Assembly (NCBI RefSeq): GCF_013425765.1
Contig: NZ_JACCJZ010000020.1
Location: forward strand, 62,001-126,000
Source of the DNA: Luteimonas deserti
GTDB lineage: Bacteria > Pseudomonadota > Gammaproteobacteria > Xanthomonadales > Xanthomonadaceae
DNA length: 64,000 bases
Reading direction: 5' to 3'
This document shows positions 9,004-19,243 of this stretch, in pieces. A program made the position numbers and the translations under genes. The notes under the pieces were generated by a model. That model was not told where the DNA came from, did not search any database, and saw nothing but the letters and a program-made list of their open reading frames with translations. Position 1 is the first letter of the stretch. The number at the start of each line of letters is the position of its first letter.

Positions 9004-9723
9004 CTACAGCCTGAAGGAGTCACCAAGATAGACGCGACGCACATCGGGATTGGCGAGCAACGCGTCCGGAGCCCCCTGCGCGAGCACGCCGCCATCGCTG
9101 AGGATATACGCCCGATCGCAGATTCCCAAGGTTTCACGCACATTGTGATCGGTGATCAACACCCCGATCCCGCGTTCCTTGAGGTGGGTGACGATGCGCT
9201 GGATCTCGCCGACCGAAATCGGATCGACGCCCGCGAAGGGTTCGTCGAGCAGGATCATGCGGGGGTTCGCAGCCAGCGCTCGGGCGATCTCGACCCGTCG
9301 GCGTTCGCCGCCCGACAGGCTGGCGCCTGCCTGATCGGCGACGTGGCTGATCTGGAGTTCGTCCATCAGGTCCGCCAGCGTCCTGGCACGCCCGGCGCGA
9401 TCGAGATCGTCGCGGAGCTCCAGGACCAGCATGATGTTGTCGGCCACGCTGAGCTTGCGGAACACCGACGGTTCCTGAGGCAGGTAGCCGACGCCGCGCT
9501 TGGCGCGGGTGTACATCGGCTCGGCAGTGATGTCGCGGCCATCGAGCACGATGCGTCCGGCATCGGCGGGAACCAGGCCGACGATCATGTAGAAACAGGT
9601 CGTCTTGCCCGCGCCATTGGGGCCGAGCAGCCCGACCACTTCGCCCGACTCCAGGGTGAGGCCGAAATCCTTGACGATTTCGCGCTGCCGATAGCGTTTA
9701 CGCAGGCCTTCGACGACCAGCAT
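9004..9723 (-). CDS. lptB: Lipopolysaccharide export ATPase LptB
   Basis: A 239-residue ABC ATPase that powers extraction of lipopolysaccharide from the inner membrane with LptF and LptG. Walker A is [14 protein letters not shown] (about 36-49), the ABC signature is [16 protein letters not shown] and Walker B ends in [12 protein letters not shown]; the switch histidine is in LITDHNVRE. The start is the ATG at 9723, which overlaps the lptA stop as TGATG; longer reading frames upstream run through lptA and are not real. LptF/LptG are not in this window. Confidence 0.97.
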   Translation of the reverse strand: MLVVEGLRKRYRQREIVKDFGLTLESGEVVGLLGPNGAGKTTCFYMIVGLVPADAGRIVLDGRDITAEPMYTRAKRGVGYLPQEPSVFRKLSVADNIMLVLELRDDLDRAGRARTLADLMDELQISHVADQAGASLSGGERRRVEIARALAANPRMILLDEPFAGVDPISVGEIQRIVTHLKERGIGVLITDHNVRETLGICDRAYILSDGGVLAQGAPDALLANPDVRRVYLGDSFRL

Positions 9724-10256
9724 CAGGGCGTGCCTGCCGGTGGCGTCTGTGCGGGCTGGCGGTTGCGCGGCTCGAACTGCATGCGCACGCGGCCCTGGCC
9801 CTCGCCGCCGCCCTGGACCTGGCCGGTCGACATGTTGTAGACGATGCGCTGGCCCTCCATGCGCCCGCGACCGGGCTGGTTGACCACGGCATTGCCGGTC
9901 AGCACGACGGTGTCGTTGGGCAGGTTGTAATCGGCCTGCGCGGCGGTCGCGTCGACCCAGCCGCCATCGTCCATCTGCTGCTTCATGCGCACCGGTCCGC
10001 CGGTCAGGATCACCCGCTGGAAGTCGCCATTGGCCCGGCGCAGGTCCGCCCGGGTCGCATCGATCTGCAGCGTGCCCTGGGTGATGGTGACGCCGCCCGA
10101 CAGGATGCACGGCAGGCGCTCGTTGCTCACCGAGCAGTCGCTCGCGCCTGCCTCGACGCCGAGCGTCTGGTTGCGATCGGACGACTTGGCGACGACGGCG
10201 AGCGGGACGAGGGCGGCGGCAAGCAGCAGCAGCCTAGCGACGGGGAGTGTGCTCAT
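9723..10256 (-). CDS. lptA: Lipopolysaccharide transport periplasmic protein LptA
   Basis: A 177-residue periplasmic protein with an N-terminal signal peptide ([17 protein letters not shown]) and an OstA/LptA beta-jellyroll: [22 protein letters not shown] and [27 protein letters not shown]. LptA monomers stack to form the bridge that carries lipopolysaccharide from LptC to LptD. The C terminus is proline/arginine-rich and extends past the usual fold. It overlaps lptC by 23 bp and lptB by 1 bp, so the three are tightly coupled. Confidence 0.95.
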   Translation of the reverse strand: MSTLPVARLLLLAAALVPLAVVAKSSDRNQTLGVEAGASDCSVSNERLPCILSGGVTITQGTLQIDATRADLRRANGDFQRVILTGGPVRMKQQMDDGGWVDATAAQADYNLPNDTVVLTGNAVVNQPGRGRMEGQRIVYNMSTGQVQGGGEGQGRVRMQFEPRNRQPAQTPPAGTP

Positions 10257-10800
10257 TGCGGAATCTCACCTGGGAGAGAAGCTCGATCCGTCCGGAGTCG
10301 AGGTCGGCACGCATGCCAATGCCCTGCATTGTAGTGCCGGGCTGGGTGACCACCACGGCGGTCTCGGTGCCGGCCTGGTTGCGTTGCGGGTAGAGGTCCA
10401 GCGCCTCGGTGCGCATGGTCGTCGGGCGCGGCGCTGCGTCCGGGCTGGTCGCCGTGACCTCGCCGCGCAGGCGCACTTCCTCGTTGTCTTCCGACACCCA
10501 GCCGGTCGTGGAGACCACCTGCCAGCGCCCGCTGCCGTCTTCGGCGGGAATGTGGAAGACCGGCGTCTCGATCTCGAGCGAGCGTGCGCCGGGCGTCTGC
10601 AGCAGTCGGGGCGCAGCCACCGAGAACGCCTCCTGTCCCTGGGCATCGAGCGCGACGAGGTCGAAGTCGCGGAGCAGGTAATCGGTCCGGCCGTCGGTCG
10701 TCGTCAGCGCGGCCTGCGCGTCGCCCTGCCGCCACGCGGACCAGCCGGACACCAGGGCGCCGACCAGCAACGCGAGGGTCAATGTGATACGCCAGTTCAT
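10234..10800 (-). CDS. lptC: Lipopolysaccharide export protein LptC
   Basis: A 188-residue bitopic inner-membrane protein: one N-terminal transmembrane helix (ITLTLALLVGALVSGWSAW) followed by a periplasmic beta-jellyroll (YLLRDFDLVALDAQGQEAFSVAAPRL). LptC receives lipopolysaccharide from LptBFG and hands it to LptA. I use the ATG at 10800, which overlaps the kdsC stop (TGATG); a GTG one codon earlier is also possible. Sequence conservation in this family is low, so the assignment rests on topology, length and position between kdsC and lptA. Confidence 0.92.
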   Translation of the reverse strand: MNWRITLTLALLVGALVSGWSAWRQGDAQAALTTTDGRTDYLLRDFDLVALDAQGQEAFSVAAPRLLQTPGARSLEIETPVFHIPAEDGSGRWQVVSTTGWVSEDNEEVRLRGEVTATSPDAAPRPTTMRTEALDLYPQRNQAGTETAVVVTQPGTTMQGIGMRADLDSGRIELLSQVRFRNEHTPRR

Positions 10801-11381
10801 CACGACACCCGCCCGTCGGCATGCGACGTCGCGAGCCGCTCCTGGGCATGCAGGATCAGCTCGCAGAGCTCGCGTCCTGCGCCGCGTCCGCCCTCCGCGC
10901 GCGTACGCCAGTGCGCCGCTTCCGCCGCACAGCGCTGCGCATCCGCGGGGGCGACCGCCAGGCCGGCGATGCGCATCACGCCGACATCGGCCAGGTCGTC
11001 GCCCATGAAGGCCATCTCGTCGGGCCCGATGTCGAGTGCCGCGCAGAGCTGCTCGACCCGCTCGCGCTTGTCGGCGACATGGACGTAGGCCTCGATGCCG
11101 AGGTCGGCGGCCCGGCGCTCGACGATGCCGCCGCGCCGCGCCGTGACCATCGCGACCGCGATTCCGGCCTTGCGCAGCAGCACGAGCCCCTGGCCGTCGT
11201 GCACGTGGAAGGTCTTGGTTTCACGGCCCTCGGTGTCGAACGTCAGCGCGCCGTCGGTCAGGGTGCCATCCACGTCGAAGCAGGCCAGCCGCACGCGCCG
11301 CGCGCGTGCCATGACGGCATCGGGCACCGAGTCGAATACAGCGTGCGGCGGGTGGGAAGGCATCGGTTCGGTCGCGTCCAT
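10800..11381 (-). CDS. kdsC: 3-deoxy-D-manno-octulosonate 8-phosphate phosphatase KdsC
   Basis: A 193-residue HAD-family phosphatase that removes phosphate from Kdo-8-phosphate in the pathway to the lipopolysaccharide inner core. The nucleophile motif is CFDVDGTLTDG (D36 and D38), with AMVTARRGGIVERRAADLGI and the later MAFMGDDLADVGVM acidic motif. The N terminus is about 25 residues longer than minimal KdsC. It sits between kdsD and lptC, so Kdo synthesis and lipopolysaccharide export are cotranscribed. Confidence 0.95.
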   Translation of the reverse strand: MDATEPMPSHPPHAVFDSVPDAVMARARRVRLACFDVDGTLTDGALTFDTEGRETKTFHVHDGQGLVLLRKAGIAVAMVTARRGGIVERRAADLGIEAYVHVADKRERVEQLCAALDIGPDEMAFMGDDLADVGVMRIAGLAVAPADAQRCAAEAAHWRTRAEGGRGAGRELCELILHAQERLATSHADGRVS

Positions 11382-11394
11382 GAACAGGGAAGGG

Positions 11395-12393
11395 TTACAC
11401 CACGCGCGCGCGCAACAGGTCCTGAATGTTCAGGGCCCCGACCACGCGACGGTCGCCGTCGACGACCGGCAGCATCGTGATCTTGCGGGTCTCCATCAGC
11501 CGGGCGGCTTCGACGGCCAGCGCGTCGGCTTCGACGCTGGTCGGATCGCGGGTCATCACGTCGGCGATCCGGGCGCTGCGCACGTCCATGGCCGGATCGG
11601 TCAGCGTGCGTCGAAGATCGCCATCGGTGAACAGGCCGATCAGCCGGCCCGCATCGTCCACCACCACGGTCATGCCGAGGCGCTTGCGGCTCATCTCCAT
11701 CAGCGCATCGGCCAGCGAAGCATCGGCAGCGACGGCGGGGATGGCATCGCCGCCGTGCATGACGTCGCGGATGTGCAGCAGCAGGCGACGGCCGAGCGCA
11801 CCGGCCGGGTGCGAGCGGGCGAAATCGTCCGCGGTGAAGCCGCGTGCCTCGAGCAGGGCCACGGCCAACGCGTCGCCCATCGCCAGCGAGGCGGTGGTGC
11901 TGGACGTCGGCGCCAGCGCCAGCGGGCACGCCTCGGCCGGCACGCTGATATCCAGATGCACTTCCGCGGCCGCGGCGAGGGTCGATGTCGGCCGGCCGGT
12001 CATCGCGATGAGCGGATTGCCCTGACGCTTGAGCACAGGCAGCAGCATGAGGATCTCGTCGGACTCTCCGGAATACGACAGTGCCAGCACGACGTCCGCA
12101 TCCGTGATCATGCCGAGGTCGCCGTGCCCGGCTTCGCCGGGATGGACGTAAAACGCCGGCGTGCCCGTGGACGCGAGCGTCGCCGCGATCTTGCGCGCGA
12201 TGTGCCCCGACTTGCCCATGCCGGTGCAGACCACCCGGCCGCGGCAGGCCAGCATGCGCGCACAGGCCGCGCTGAACTCGCCGTCCAGCCGCGCGGCGAC
12301 CGCCTGCAGCCCGTCCACTTCGGTCGCGAAGACACGACGGCCGGCATCGGCGAACGAGAACGTGGCGACGTCGTGCGCCGCGGGGTGGACCAT
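11395..12393 (-). CDS. kdsD: Arabinose 5-phosphate isomerase KdsD
   Basis: A 332-residue enzyme that converts ribulose 5-phosphate to arabinose 5-phosphate, the first step to Kdo. An N-terminal SIS sugar-isomerase domain (VVCTGMGKSGHIARKIAATLASTGTPAFYVHPGEAGHGDLGMI) is followed by two CBS repeats from about residue 205. I use the ATG at 12393; a TTG at 12402 would add three residues and cannot be excluded. It is the first gene of the kdsD-kdsC-lptCAB run and is divergent from ibaG, with the shared promoter region at 12394-12552. Confidence 0.94.
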   Translation of the reverse strand: MVHPAAHDVATFSFADAGRRVFATEVDGLQAVAARLDGEFSAACARMLACRGRVVCTGMGKSGHIARKIAATLASTGTPAFYVHPGEAGHGDLGMITDADVVLALSYSGESDEILMLLPVLKRQGNPLIAMTGRPTSTLAAAAEVHLDISVPAEACPLALAPTSSTTASLAMGDALAVALLEARGFTADDFARSHPAGALGRRLLLHIRDVMHGGDAIPAVAADASLADALMEMSRKRLGMTVVVDDAGRLIGLFTDGDLRRTLTDPAMDVRSARIADVMTRDPTSVEADALAVEAARLMETRKITMLPVVDGDRRVVGALNIQDLLRARVV

Positions 12394-12552
12394 ATCCGCC
12401 AAGGGGCTTTTCCGTTAGGCTAAGCCATTCATTTTATGCGCTTCCCGCCGTGAATGCCCCGCGACCGGCGGCGTCGGCGATGACGGCTCACCCGCGCTTC
12501 ACCTGCGCGAGACGACGTTCACGGCCCGGCAGCGCGGCCACAGGACCGATCC

Positions 12553-14063
<1,511 letters not shown>

Positions 14064-14066
14064 TCG

Positions 14067-14369
14067 ATGGCGTTCCGGGGGCATCTGTCCAGGAGACGGC
14101 TGGCCGTGCTGCTGACGCTCGCCGTGCTGCTCGTGACCCTGGCCTGGCTGCAGGCGACCGGCTCGGCCGCGTTGAGCGGCATGTCGGCGCAGGAGATGGA
14201 CTGGGACGAGGACGGCACACTGTCGCGGAGCGACATCCTGCGCAGCGTCTTTTCCGTGGTGGCCGAGCGGCGCACCGAGGGCACGCGCAGCTGTGTCGAG
14301 TATCGCTGGCGCCGCAGCGGCGAGGTGATCCGGCTGGAGTGCCGCACCACGCTCGCCGATCCGCAGTAA
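14067..14369 (+). CDS. Small membrane-anchored protein with EF-hand-like loop
   Basis: A 100-residue protein that I do not recognise by name. An N-terminal basic stretch and one hydrophobic helix (RLAVLLTLAVLLVTLAWLQATG) would anchor or export it. Next comes MDWDEDGTLSRSDILRS, which matches an EF-hand calcium-binding loop (acidic residues at positions 1, 3, 5 and a hydrophobic at 8), then a small C-terminal region with two cysteines (SCVEYRW and LECRTT) that could form a disulfide in the periplasm. It begins 3 bp after murA and is followed by a hairpin terminator. Calcium binding is inferred only from the loop. Confidence 0.75.
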   Translation: MAFRGHLSRRRLAVLLTLAVLLVTLAWLQATGSAALSGMSAQEMDWDEDGTLSRSDILRSVFSVVAERRTEGTRSCVEYRWRRSGEVIRLECRTTLADPQ

Positions 14370-14387
14370 GAGGCTGCGAACGAAAAA

Positions 14388-14404
14388 GCCCCGCAATGCG
14401 GGGC
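14388..14404. terminator. Intrinsic terminator between convergent genes
   Basis: A seven-base-pair GC-rich stem (GCCCCGC / GCGGGGC) with a three-base AAT loop. It is preceded by an A-run and followed by CCTTTCG, so it can work on both strands. It separates the ibaG-murA operon from the convergent DUF3108 pair. Confidence 0.8.
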
Positions 14405-14436
14405 CTTTCGTCGGTCGCGAGCGACGCCGCGTCGCT

Positions 14437-15156
14437 TCAGTTGACCGCCTGCAGGCGCATGTCGATGACGTCCTTGCCGTCACGGCGCTGCAGCAGACGC
14501 GCCGGCACCGGCAGGTCGTCGACGATCCAGGCCACGATCTGGCGTCGGCCATCCGTGCGTACCACCTTGGTCGCCTGCAGGTTGCGGCCGCCTACGGTCA
14601 CCTGTTCGGTGCCCTGGCGCTCGAACACCTGGCGCTTGCTGCGGCCGTCCTCCACCAGCCGGTAACGCAGCGGCGACTTGCCTGCCTGCACGTCCCGCAC
14701 GAGCGCGAGATTCATCAGCATGCCGTCCATGTCGCCCTGCTGCAGACGCACCGGCCCGCCCTGGTCGTCCTTGACGTCGCCGGTCCAGCGGGCCTCTCCG
14801 GCGGACCAGTCGTAGGTGGCGTTGACGTTGCGACGACGGACCAGCATGGCCGCGATGCCGGACTCGCCACGCTGGGAGTCGATGCTGCTCAACGGGCGCA
14901 ACTGGTCGCCATTGGCCTCGAAGACGGTGCTCTGCTCGAGTCGTGCCCCGGCGCCCGCGACCTGCAGGCCGTACTTCCAGCGGTTGCCGCCTTCACGGGC
15001 CAGATTCATGTTGGCATCGGCGCGCATGCCCATGAAGGTGGCCTGGTAGGTCGCGGTGAACGGCTCGAGCGCCAGCGCCGGCAGCGCGGCGAGAGCGAGC
15101 AGGGCGGCCGCGCAGGCCTGCAGGGGTCGCGAGATGATTCGGTTGGGCTTGCTCAT
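14437..15156 (-). CDS. DUF3108 periplasmic protein (downstream copy)
   Basis: A 239-residue secreted protein of the DUF3108 family with a signal peptide (LQACAAALLALAALPALALE). The family pattern is visible as EPFTATYQATFMGMRADANMNL and TYDWSAGEARWTGDVKDDQGGPVRLQQGDMDGMLMNLALVRD. The start ATG at 15156 overlaps the upstream paralog's stop (ATGA). It is clearly a tandem duplicate of the neighbouring gene, sharing the TYDWS..ARWTGD..K and VLQR..G core. The function is unknown; the family is predicted periplasmic and beta-rich. Confidence 0.88.
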   Translation of the reverse strand: MSKPNRIISRPLQACAAALLALAALPALALEPFTATYQATFMGMRADANMNLAREGGNRWKYGLQVAGAGARLEQSTVFEANGDQLRPLSSIDSQRGESGIAAMLVRRRNVNATYDWSAGEARWTGDVKDDQGGPVRLQQGDMDGMLMNLALVRDVQAGKSPLRYRLVEDGRSKRQVFERQGTEQVTVGGRNLQATKVVRTDGRRQIVAWIVDDLPVPARLLQRRDGKDVIDMRLQAVN

Positions 15157-15872
15157 GGTGCTCCTTGGTATTCGACGAGACGCAGGTCGACCGCGTCCTC
15201 GCCGTCTTCGCGTTGCAGGATGCGGACCGGCGTCGGCACGCCGTCCGCCACCCACAGAATCATCTCGTCGTTGCCGCCATTGGTTCGTGAAACACGCAAC
15301 GCCGAATAGCTCATCTCGCCCAGCGGGACGGTTTCCGCTTCGCCGGCGGCCTGATACTGGTACTCGCGCACCCGGCCACCATCCACGAAGCGGTAGCGCA
15401 ACGCCGCGCCCGGCGCCGCGTCGCGGATCACGGCGAGGTTGATCAGCAGCGCACTCATGTCGCCCGGCTGCAGCGCCACGGGATGCTGGCGGTCCTTCTT
15501 GAGATCACCGGTCCAGCGGGCAACGCCGCGACTCCAGTCGTAGACACCCGAGACCGTCCGACTGAAGAACACGGCCGCCTTGCGCACCGTGGTCTGCCGC
15601 AGCGGGCGGTAAACCGCGTCCGCGACGTCGAACGCCGTGTTCTGGGAAAGATTGAGGCCCACGATGCCTGCGAATCCGCGCTCGCCGCGGATGTCGAGCG
15701 ACACGTTCCACTGCGAGGCGCGCGGCTCCAGCCGCATCGTAGCCGACCCCGCCGCCTTGCCCTGGTACCAGGCCTCGTAGGTCGCCACGAACGGACGCAA
15801 CTCGACCGCGGCGGCCGGCGGGGCCAGCGCGAGGCAGGCGAGCAACGCGATCGGGGCAGGGTACAGGCGCAT
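15153..15872 (-). CDS. DUF3108 periplasmic protein (upstream copy)
   Basis: A 239-residue paralog of the next gene, of equal length. It has a signal peptide (MRLYPAPIALLACLALAPPAAAVEL) and the DUF3108 pattern RPFVATYEAWYQGKAAGSATMRL, YDWSRGVARWTGDLKKDRQHPVALQPGDMSALLINLAVIRD, and a C-terminal RILQREDGEDAVDLRLVEY. It lies 10 bp after purN and overlaps its twin by 4 bp. The tandem pair probably arose by local duplication. No enzymatic motif is visible in either. Confidence 0.88.
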   Translation of the reverse strand: MRLYPAPIALLACLALAPPAAAVELRPFVATYEAWYQGKAAGSATMRLEPRASQWNVSLDIRGERGFAGIVGLNLSQNTAFDVADAVYRPLRQTTVRKAAVFFSRTVSGVYDWSRGVARWTGDLKKDRQHPVALQPGDMSALLINLAVIRDAAPGAALRYRFVDGGRVREYQYQAAGEAETVPLGEMSYSALRVSRTNGGNDEMILWVADGVPTPVRILQREDGEDAVDLRLVEYQGAP

Positions 15873-15882
15873 CAGGGCGCCA

Positions 15883-16539
15883 TCATGCGAAGCGGTTGTT
15901 GGCTGTCAGCTGAAGCGGTGCGGCGAGGGGTGCCCCATCGAGACGCGCCATCTCGGCGCCTGGAACCAGGCGTCCCGTCGCGATCGTGTGCAGTGTCTGC
16001 ACCAGCAGCGGGTGTTCGCGTTCCAGCACGCGGGCAGCCAGGGTGTCGGCGTCGTCGCCGGGCAGGACCGGCACCCGCGCCTGCGCCAGTACCGGGCCGG
16101 CATCGAGATCGGCCGTGACCACGTGGACGCTGGCACCGTGTTCCGTCACGCCGGCATCCAGCGCCTGCTGGTGGGTGTGCAGACCCTTGAACAGCGGCAG
16201 CAGCGAGGGATGGATGTTGATCATGCGTCCCGGCCGCGCCGCGACCGCCGAGGCGCCGATCAGGCGCATGTAGCCGGCACAGACGATCAGGTCGGCGCCC
16301 GTCGCGTCGATGCTGCCGAACAGTGCGGCGTCGTGCGCAGCCCGGTCGGCATGGTCCCGTGGCCGCACCACGTGCGCGGGCACGCCGGCGGCACGGGCGC
16401 GCTCGAGGGCGAACGCGTCGCGCCGGTCGGACCAGAGGCCCACGATCGAGGCGTCGAGCGCGCCGGACGCGATCGCGTCCAGAATGGCCTGCAGGTTGCT
16501 GCCCCGGCCGGACGCCAAGACCGCGAGGCGCAGCGTCAT
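15883..16539 (-). CDS. purN: Phosphoribosylglycinamide formyltransferase PurN
   Basis: A 218-residue enzyme of purine synthesis that transfers a formyl group from 10-formyltetrahydrofolate to GAR. Visible motifs are VLASGRGSNLQAILDAI (phosphate binding), the catalytic Asn-His in MINIHPSLLPLFKGLHTHQQAL and the aspartate in VTADLDAGPVLAQ. I start at the ATG at 16539, which matches the family N terminus. It overlaps the upstream membrane protein gene by four bases. PurM is encoded two genes upstream on the same strand. Confidence 0.97.
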   Translation of the reverse strand: MTLRLAVLASGRGSNLQAILDAIASGALDASIVGLWSDRRDAFALERARAAGVPAHVVRPRDHADRAAHDAALFGSIDATGADLIVCAGYMRLIGASAVAARPGRMINIHPSLLPLFKGLHTHQQALDAGVTEHGASVHVVTADLDAGPVLAQARVPVLPGDDADTLAARVLEREHPLLVQTLHTIATGRLVPGAEMARLDGAPLAAPLQLTANNRFA

Positions 16540-16961
16540 TGCGCGTCGCGCTCGAAGAGCGTCTTCACCGAGGGGCGCACGAGGACCACCAGCGTGCAGA
16601 CGCCGAGCGCGGTGCCGAGCGGGAAGGCCGCGCATGCGACGCCGGCGACGATCATGCAGGCCAGCGGGCGACGACGCCGCGCGAGATTGCGTCCGGTCCA
16701 CGCCAGCAGGCCGGCGAACGCGAGCCCGGCCGCGATCATCGCGGCGGCGAAGGTCACGAAGAGCGCGCCCACCATGCGCGCATCCGCATCGGCGGGCGAC
16801 AGCCACCCGCCCAGCAGGCCGAGACCCACGACAAGGTGCAGCACCGGAAACAGCGCCAGCGCGCCGGTCAGTGCCGCCGACAGGTAATGGAAAATCACCA
16901 GGAGCTGCAGATGATCGGCGTCGCGCACGGTCTGCCAGGCGAGATCAGGCGATGCGGACAC
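16536..16961 (-). CDS. Small membrane protein between purM and purN
   Basis: A roughly 141-residue membrane protein that I do not recognise by name. At least three to four hydrophobic segments are visible: [56 protein letters not shown] and [29 protein letters not shown] place the start at a GTG at 16961 ([12 protein letters not shown]), overlapping purM by 17 bp; an ATG at 17021 or a GTG at 16928 are alternatives. It overlaps purN by 4 bp, so the three genes are coupled. Its link to purine synthesis, if any, is unknown. Confidence 0.75.
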   Translation of the reverse strand: MSASPDLAWQTVRDADHLQLLVIFHYLSAALTGALALFPVLHLVVGLGLLGGWLSPADADARMVGALFVTFAAAMIAAGLAFAGLLAWTGRNLARRRRPLACMIVAGVACAAFPLGTALGVCTLVVLVRPSVKTLFERDAQ

Positions 16962-17988
16962 GCCCGGCCCCGTCGTCGGCCACCACCTCGCCGATCGTCC
17001 AGTGCGCGAGCCCGTGGCCATTGAGTGCCTGTCCGAACGCGTCGCGGGCGTCCGCCGGCACCACGAGTACGAAGCCGATCCCGCAATTGAACGTCCGCCA
17101 CATTTCGTGAGGCGCGACCGCGCCTTCGCGCTGCAACCACTCGAACACCGCGGGCATCGGCCAGGCCGAGGTATCGATCGTCAGGGCGAGGCCATCGGGA
17201 ATCACCCGGATGATGTTCTCCGTCAGCCCGCCACCGGTGATGTGGGCCATCGCATGCAGCTGCGGCCCGAGCGCGCTGCGCAGAAGCGCGAGCACCGGCT
17301 TGACGTAGAGCGCGGTCGGCGCCATCAGTGCATCCACCAGCGGCACGCCGCCGACCTCGACGTCGGCGGGGCGACCTGCACGCTCGTAGATGCGGCGGAT
17401 CAGCGAGTAACCGTTCGAGTGCGGACCGCTCGATGCGATGCCGATCAGCACGTCGCCGCTCCGCACCTTGCTGCCGTCGCGCAGCTCGGATTTCTCGACC
17501 GCGCCGACGGTGAAGCCGGCGAGGTCGTATTCGCCGATCGCGTACATGTCCGGCATCTCGGCGGTCTCGCCGCCGATCAGCGCGCAGCCCGACAGCTCGC
17601 AGCCGCGGGCGATGCCGCCGATCACGGCCGCCGTGGTGTCGATGTCGAGCTTGCCGGTGGCGAAATAGTCGAGGAAGAACAGCGGTTCGGCACCCTGCAC
17701 CAGGACGTCGTTGACGCACATGCCGACGAGATCGATGCCGATCGTGTCGTGGCGGCCGAGCTGCTGCGCGAGCTTGAGTTTCGTGCCGACGCCGTCGGTG
17801 CCGGACACTAGCACCGGCTCGCGGTACTTCCCCGACAGGTCGAACAGTGCGCCGAAGCCGCCCAGGCCGCCCATGACCTCGGGCCGGAAGCTCCGCTTGA
17901 CCAGCGGCTTGATGCGTTCGACGAGAGCGTTGCCCGCGTCGATGTCGACGCCGGCATCGCGATAGGTCAGGGGGGTCGGGGCAGTCAC
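16945..17988 (-). CDS. purM: Phosphoribosylformylglycinamidine cyclo-ligase PurM
   Basis: A 347-residue AIR synthetase that closes the imidazole ring in purine synthesis using ATP. Typical motifs are [71 protein letters not shown] and [11 protein letters not shown]. The GTG at 17988 gives the family-length N terminus; a TTG at 18003 would add five residues. It is divergent from the DUF2066 gene and heads the purM-membrane protein-purN-DUF3108 run. Confidence 0.97.
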   Translation of the reverse strand: MTAPTPLTYRDAGVDIDAGNALVERIKPLVKRSFRPEVMGGLGGFGALFDLSGKYREPVLVSGTDGVGTKLKLAQQLGRHDTIGIDLVGMCVNDVLVQGAEPLFFLDYFATGKLDIDTTAAVIGGIARGCELSGCALIGGETAEMPDMYAIGEYDLAGFTVGAVEKSELRDGSKVRSGDVLIGIASSGPHSNGYSLIRRIYERAGRPADVEVGGVPLVDALMAPTALYVKPVLALLRSALGPQLHAMAHITGGGLTENIIRVIPDGLALTIDTSAWPMPAVFEWLQREGAVAPHEMWRTFNCGIGFVLVVPADARDAFGQALNGHGLAHWTIGEVVADDGAGRVRIA

Positions 17989-18131
17989 GGTTGGCCGTCG
18001 CAATGCGGAAAGAGCGCGGATTCTAGCAGCCGGACGCCGTTCGGGCCGGGTCGGCGCGTGCCTCGGGAACGGACCGGATGCGCTGTTTATGGCACCATCG
18101 CGCGTCGTTATCGCAGTCCAGGACCCGCCGG

Positions 18132-19214
18132 ATGCTCCGCCCGAACCGCTTGTTGGGAATGATCGCGTGGCTGCTGGCCGCGTGCCTCGTGGCCGGCACC
18201 GCCGCGGCGCAGCGCGTGGAGGGCGACCGCGCCGAAGGCACCAGCCTGTATTCGGCCGAAGTGCCGGTGCGCAGCCAGAGTGAAAGCGAGCGCGAAGCCG
18301 GATTCGCCCGCGGCCTGGCCCAGGTGCTGGGCAAGCTCTCCGGCGATCGGGGGGTGGCCCAGCGACCGGGCGTGGCCCAGGAACTGCGGCGCGCCAAGCA
18401 GTATGTCGAAGGCTACGACTACCGCCAGGACGAAGGCGTGTCCTCGCGCGGCTCGCCGACCTTCACCACCACCCTTGTGGTGCGCTACCGGCGCAGCGAT
18501 GTCGACGGCGTGGCCGCGGCGCTCGGCCTGCCGGTCTGGCCCGATCCGCGCCCCAAGCCGGTGCTGTGGCTGGCGATCGACGACGGCTCCGGGCCGCGTC
18601 TGGTCGCCCTGCAGCAGAGCAATGTCGCGCGACCGGTGCTGCAGCGTGCGATCGAGCGCGGATACCGGCTCGGCCTGCCCAGCGGCAGCGCGGCCGAGCA
18701 GGCCGCGGTGGGCGCGATCTGGCGCGGCGACACGGCGTCCATCGCGCGCATCTCGGCGCGCTACAACCCGCCGATGCAGCTCATCGGCAAGCTCTACCGT
18801 GACGGCAGCGGCTGGAAGGCCGACTGGATCTTCGTCGACGGCGGCCGCGTGCTGTCGCGCTGGAGCGAATCGGGCAGCGACGCCCGGCGCCTGCTGCCGG
18901 CAGGCGCTGACGGTGCAGCGGACGCCCTGACCCGGCGCTATGCGCGCGCAGGAGCGGCCGGCGCGCCCTCGACCCAGGCGGTCGTGTTCACCGGGATCAA
19001 CAGCAGTGCCGATTTCATCAGGCTCTCGGCCCAGCTGCAGCGCATGTCGGTGGTCCGCGCCGTGCGGCCGGTGCGTGCGACGCCGCTCGGCCTCGAAGTC
19101 GAGCTGGATCTGCTGACCGGGCTGGCCGGATTCCGGCGCATGGCCGACGATCAGGTCCTGGTCGAGGCCGACGGCAATCTCGAAGGCGTCACTCCGGTCT
19201 TCCACCTGCGCTGA
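18132..19214 (+). CDS. DUF2066 periplasmic protein
   Basis: A 360-residue exported protein of the DUF2066 family, with a signal peptide ([18 protein letters not shown]) and the family patterns [34 protein letters not shown] and [18 protein letters not shown]. These proteins usually sit next to purMN, a PerM-type permease and hda, exactly as here, but their role is unknown. I use the ATG at 18132 because upstream sequence is not protein-like and this start gives a proper signal peptide. The next gene begins 29 bp downstream. Confidence 0.88.
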   Translation: MLRPNRLLGMIAWLLAACLVAGTAAAQRVEGDRAEGTSLYSAEVPVRSQSESEREAGFARGLAQVLGKLSGDRGVAQRPGVAQELRRAKQYVEGYDYRQDEGVSSRGSPTFTTTLVVRYRRSDVDGVAAALGLPVWPDPRPKPVLWLAIDDGSGPRLVALQQSNVARPVLQRAIERGYRLGLPSGSAAEQAAVGAIWRGDTASIARISARYNPPMQLIGKLYRDGSGWKADWIFVDGGRVLSRWSESGSDARRLLPAGADGAADALTRRYARAGAAGAPSTQAVVFTGINSSADFIRLSAQLQRMSVVRAVRPVRATPLGLEVELDLLTGLAGFRRMADDQVLVEADGNLEGVTPVFHLR

Positions 19215-19243
19215 AACCGCGCCGTTCCGTCAGGACCCCATCG

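Noticed and set aside
5614..9840. Very long open reading frame on the plus strand opposite hprK, ptsN, hpf and rpoN
   Set aside because: It runs antisense through several well-identified genes, has no family motif, and its composition (His/Gln/Arg/Ala-rich) is that of a high-GC shadow frame.
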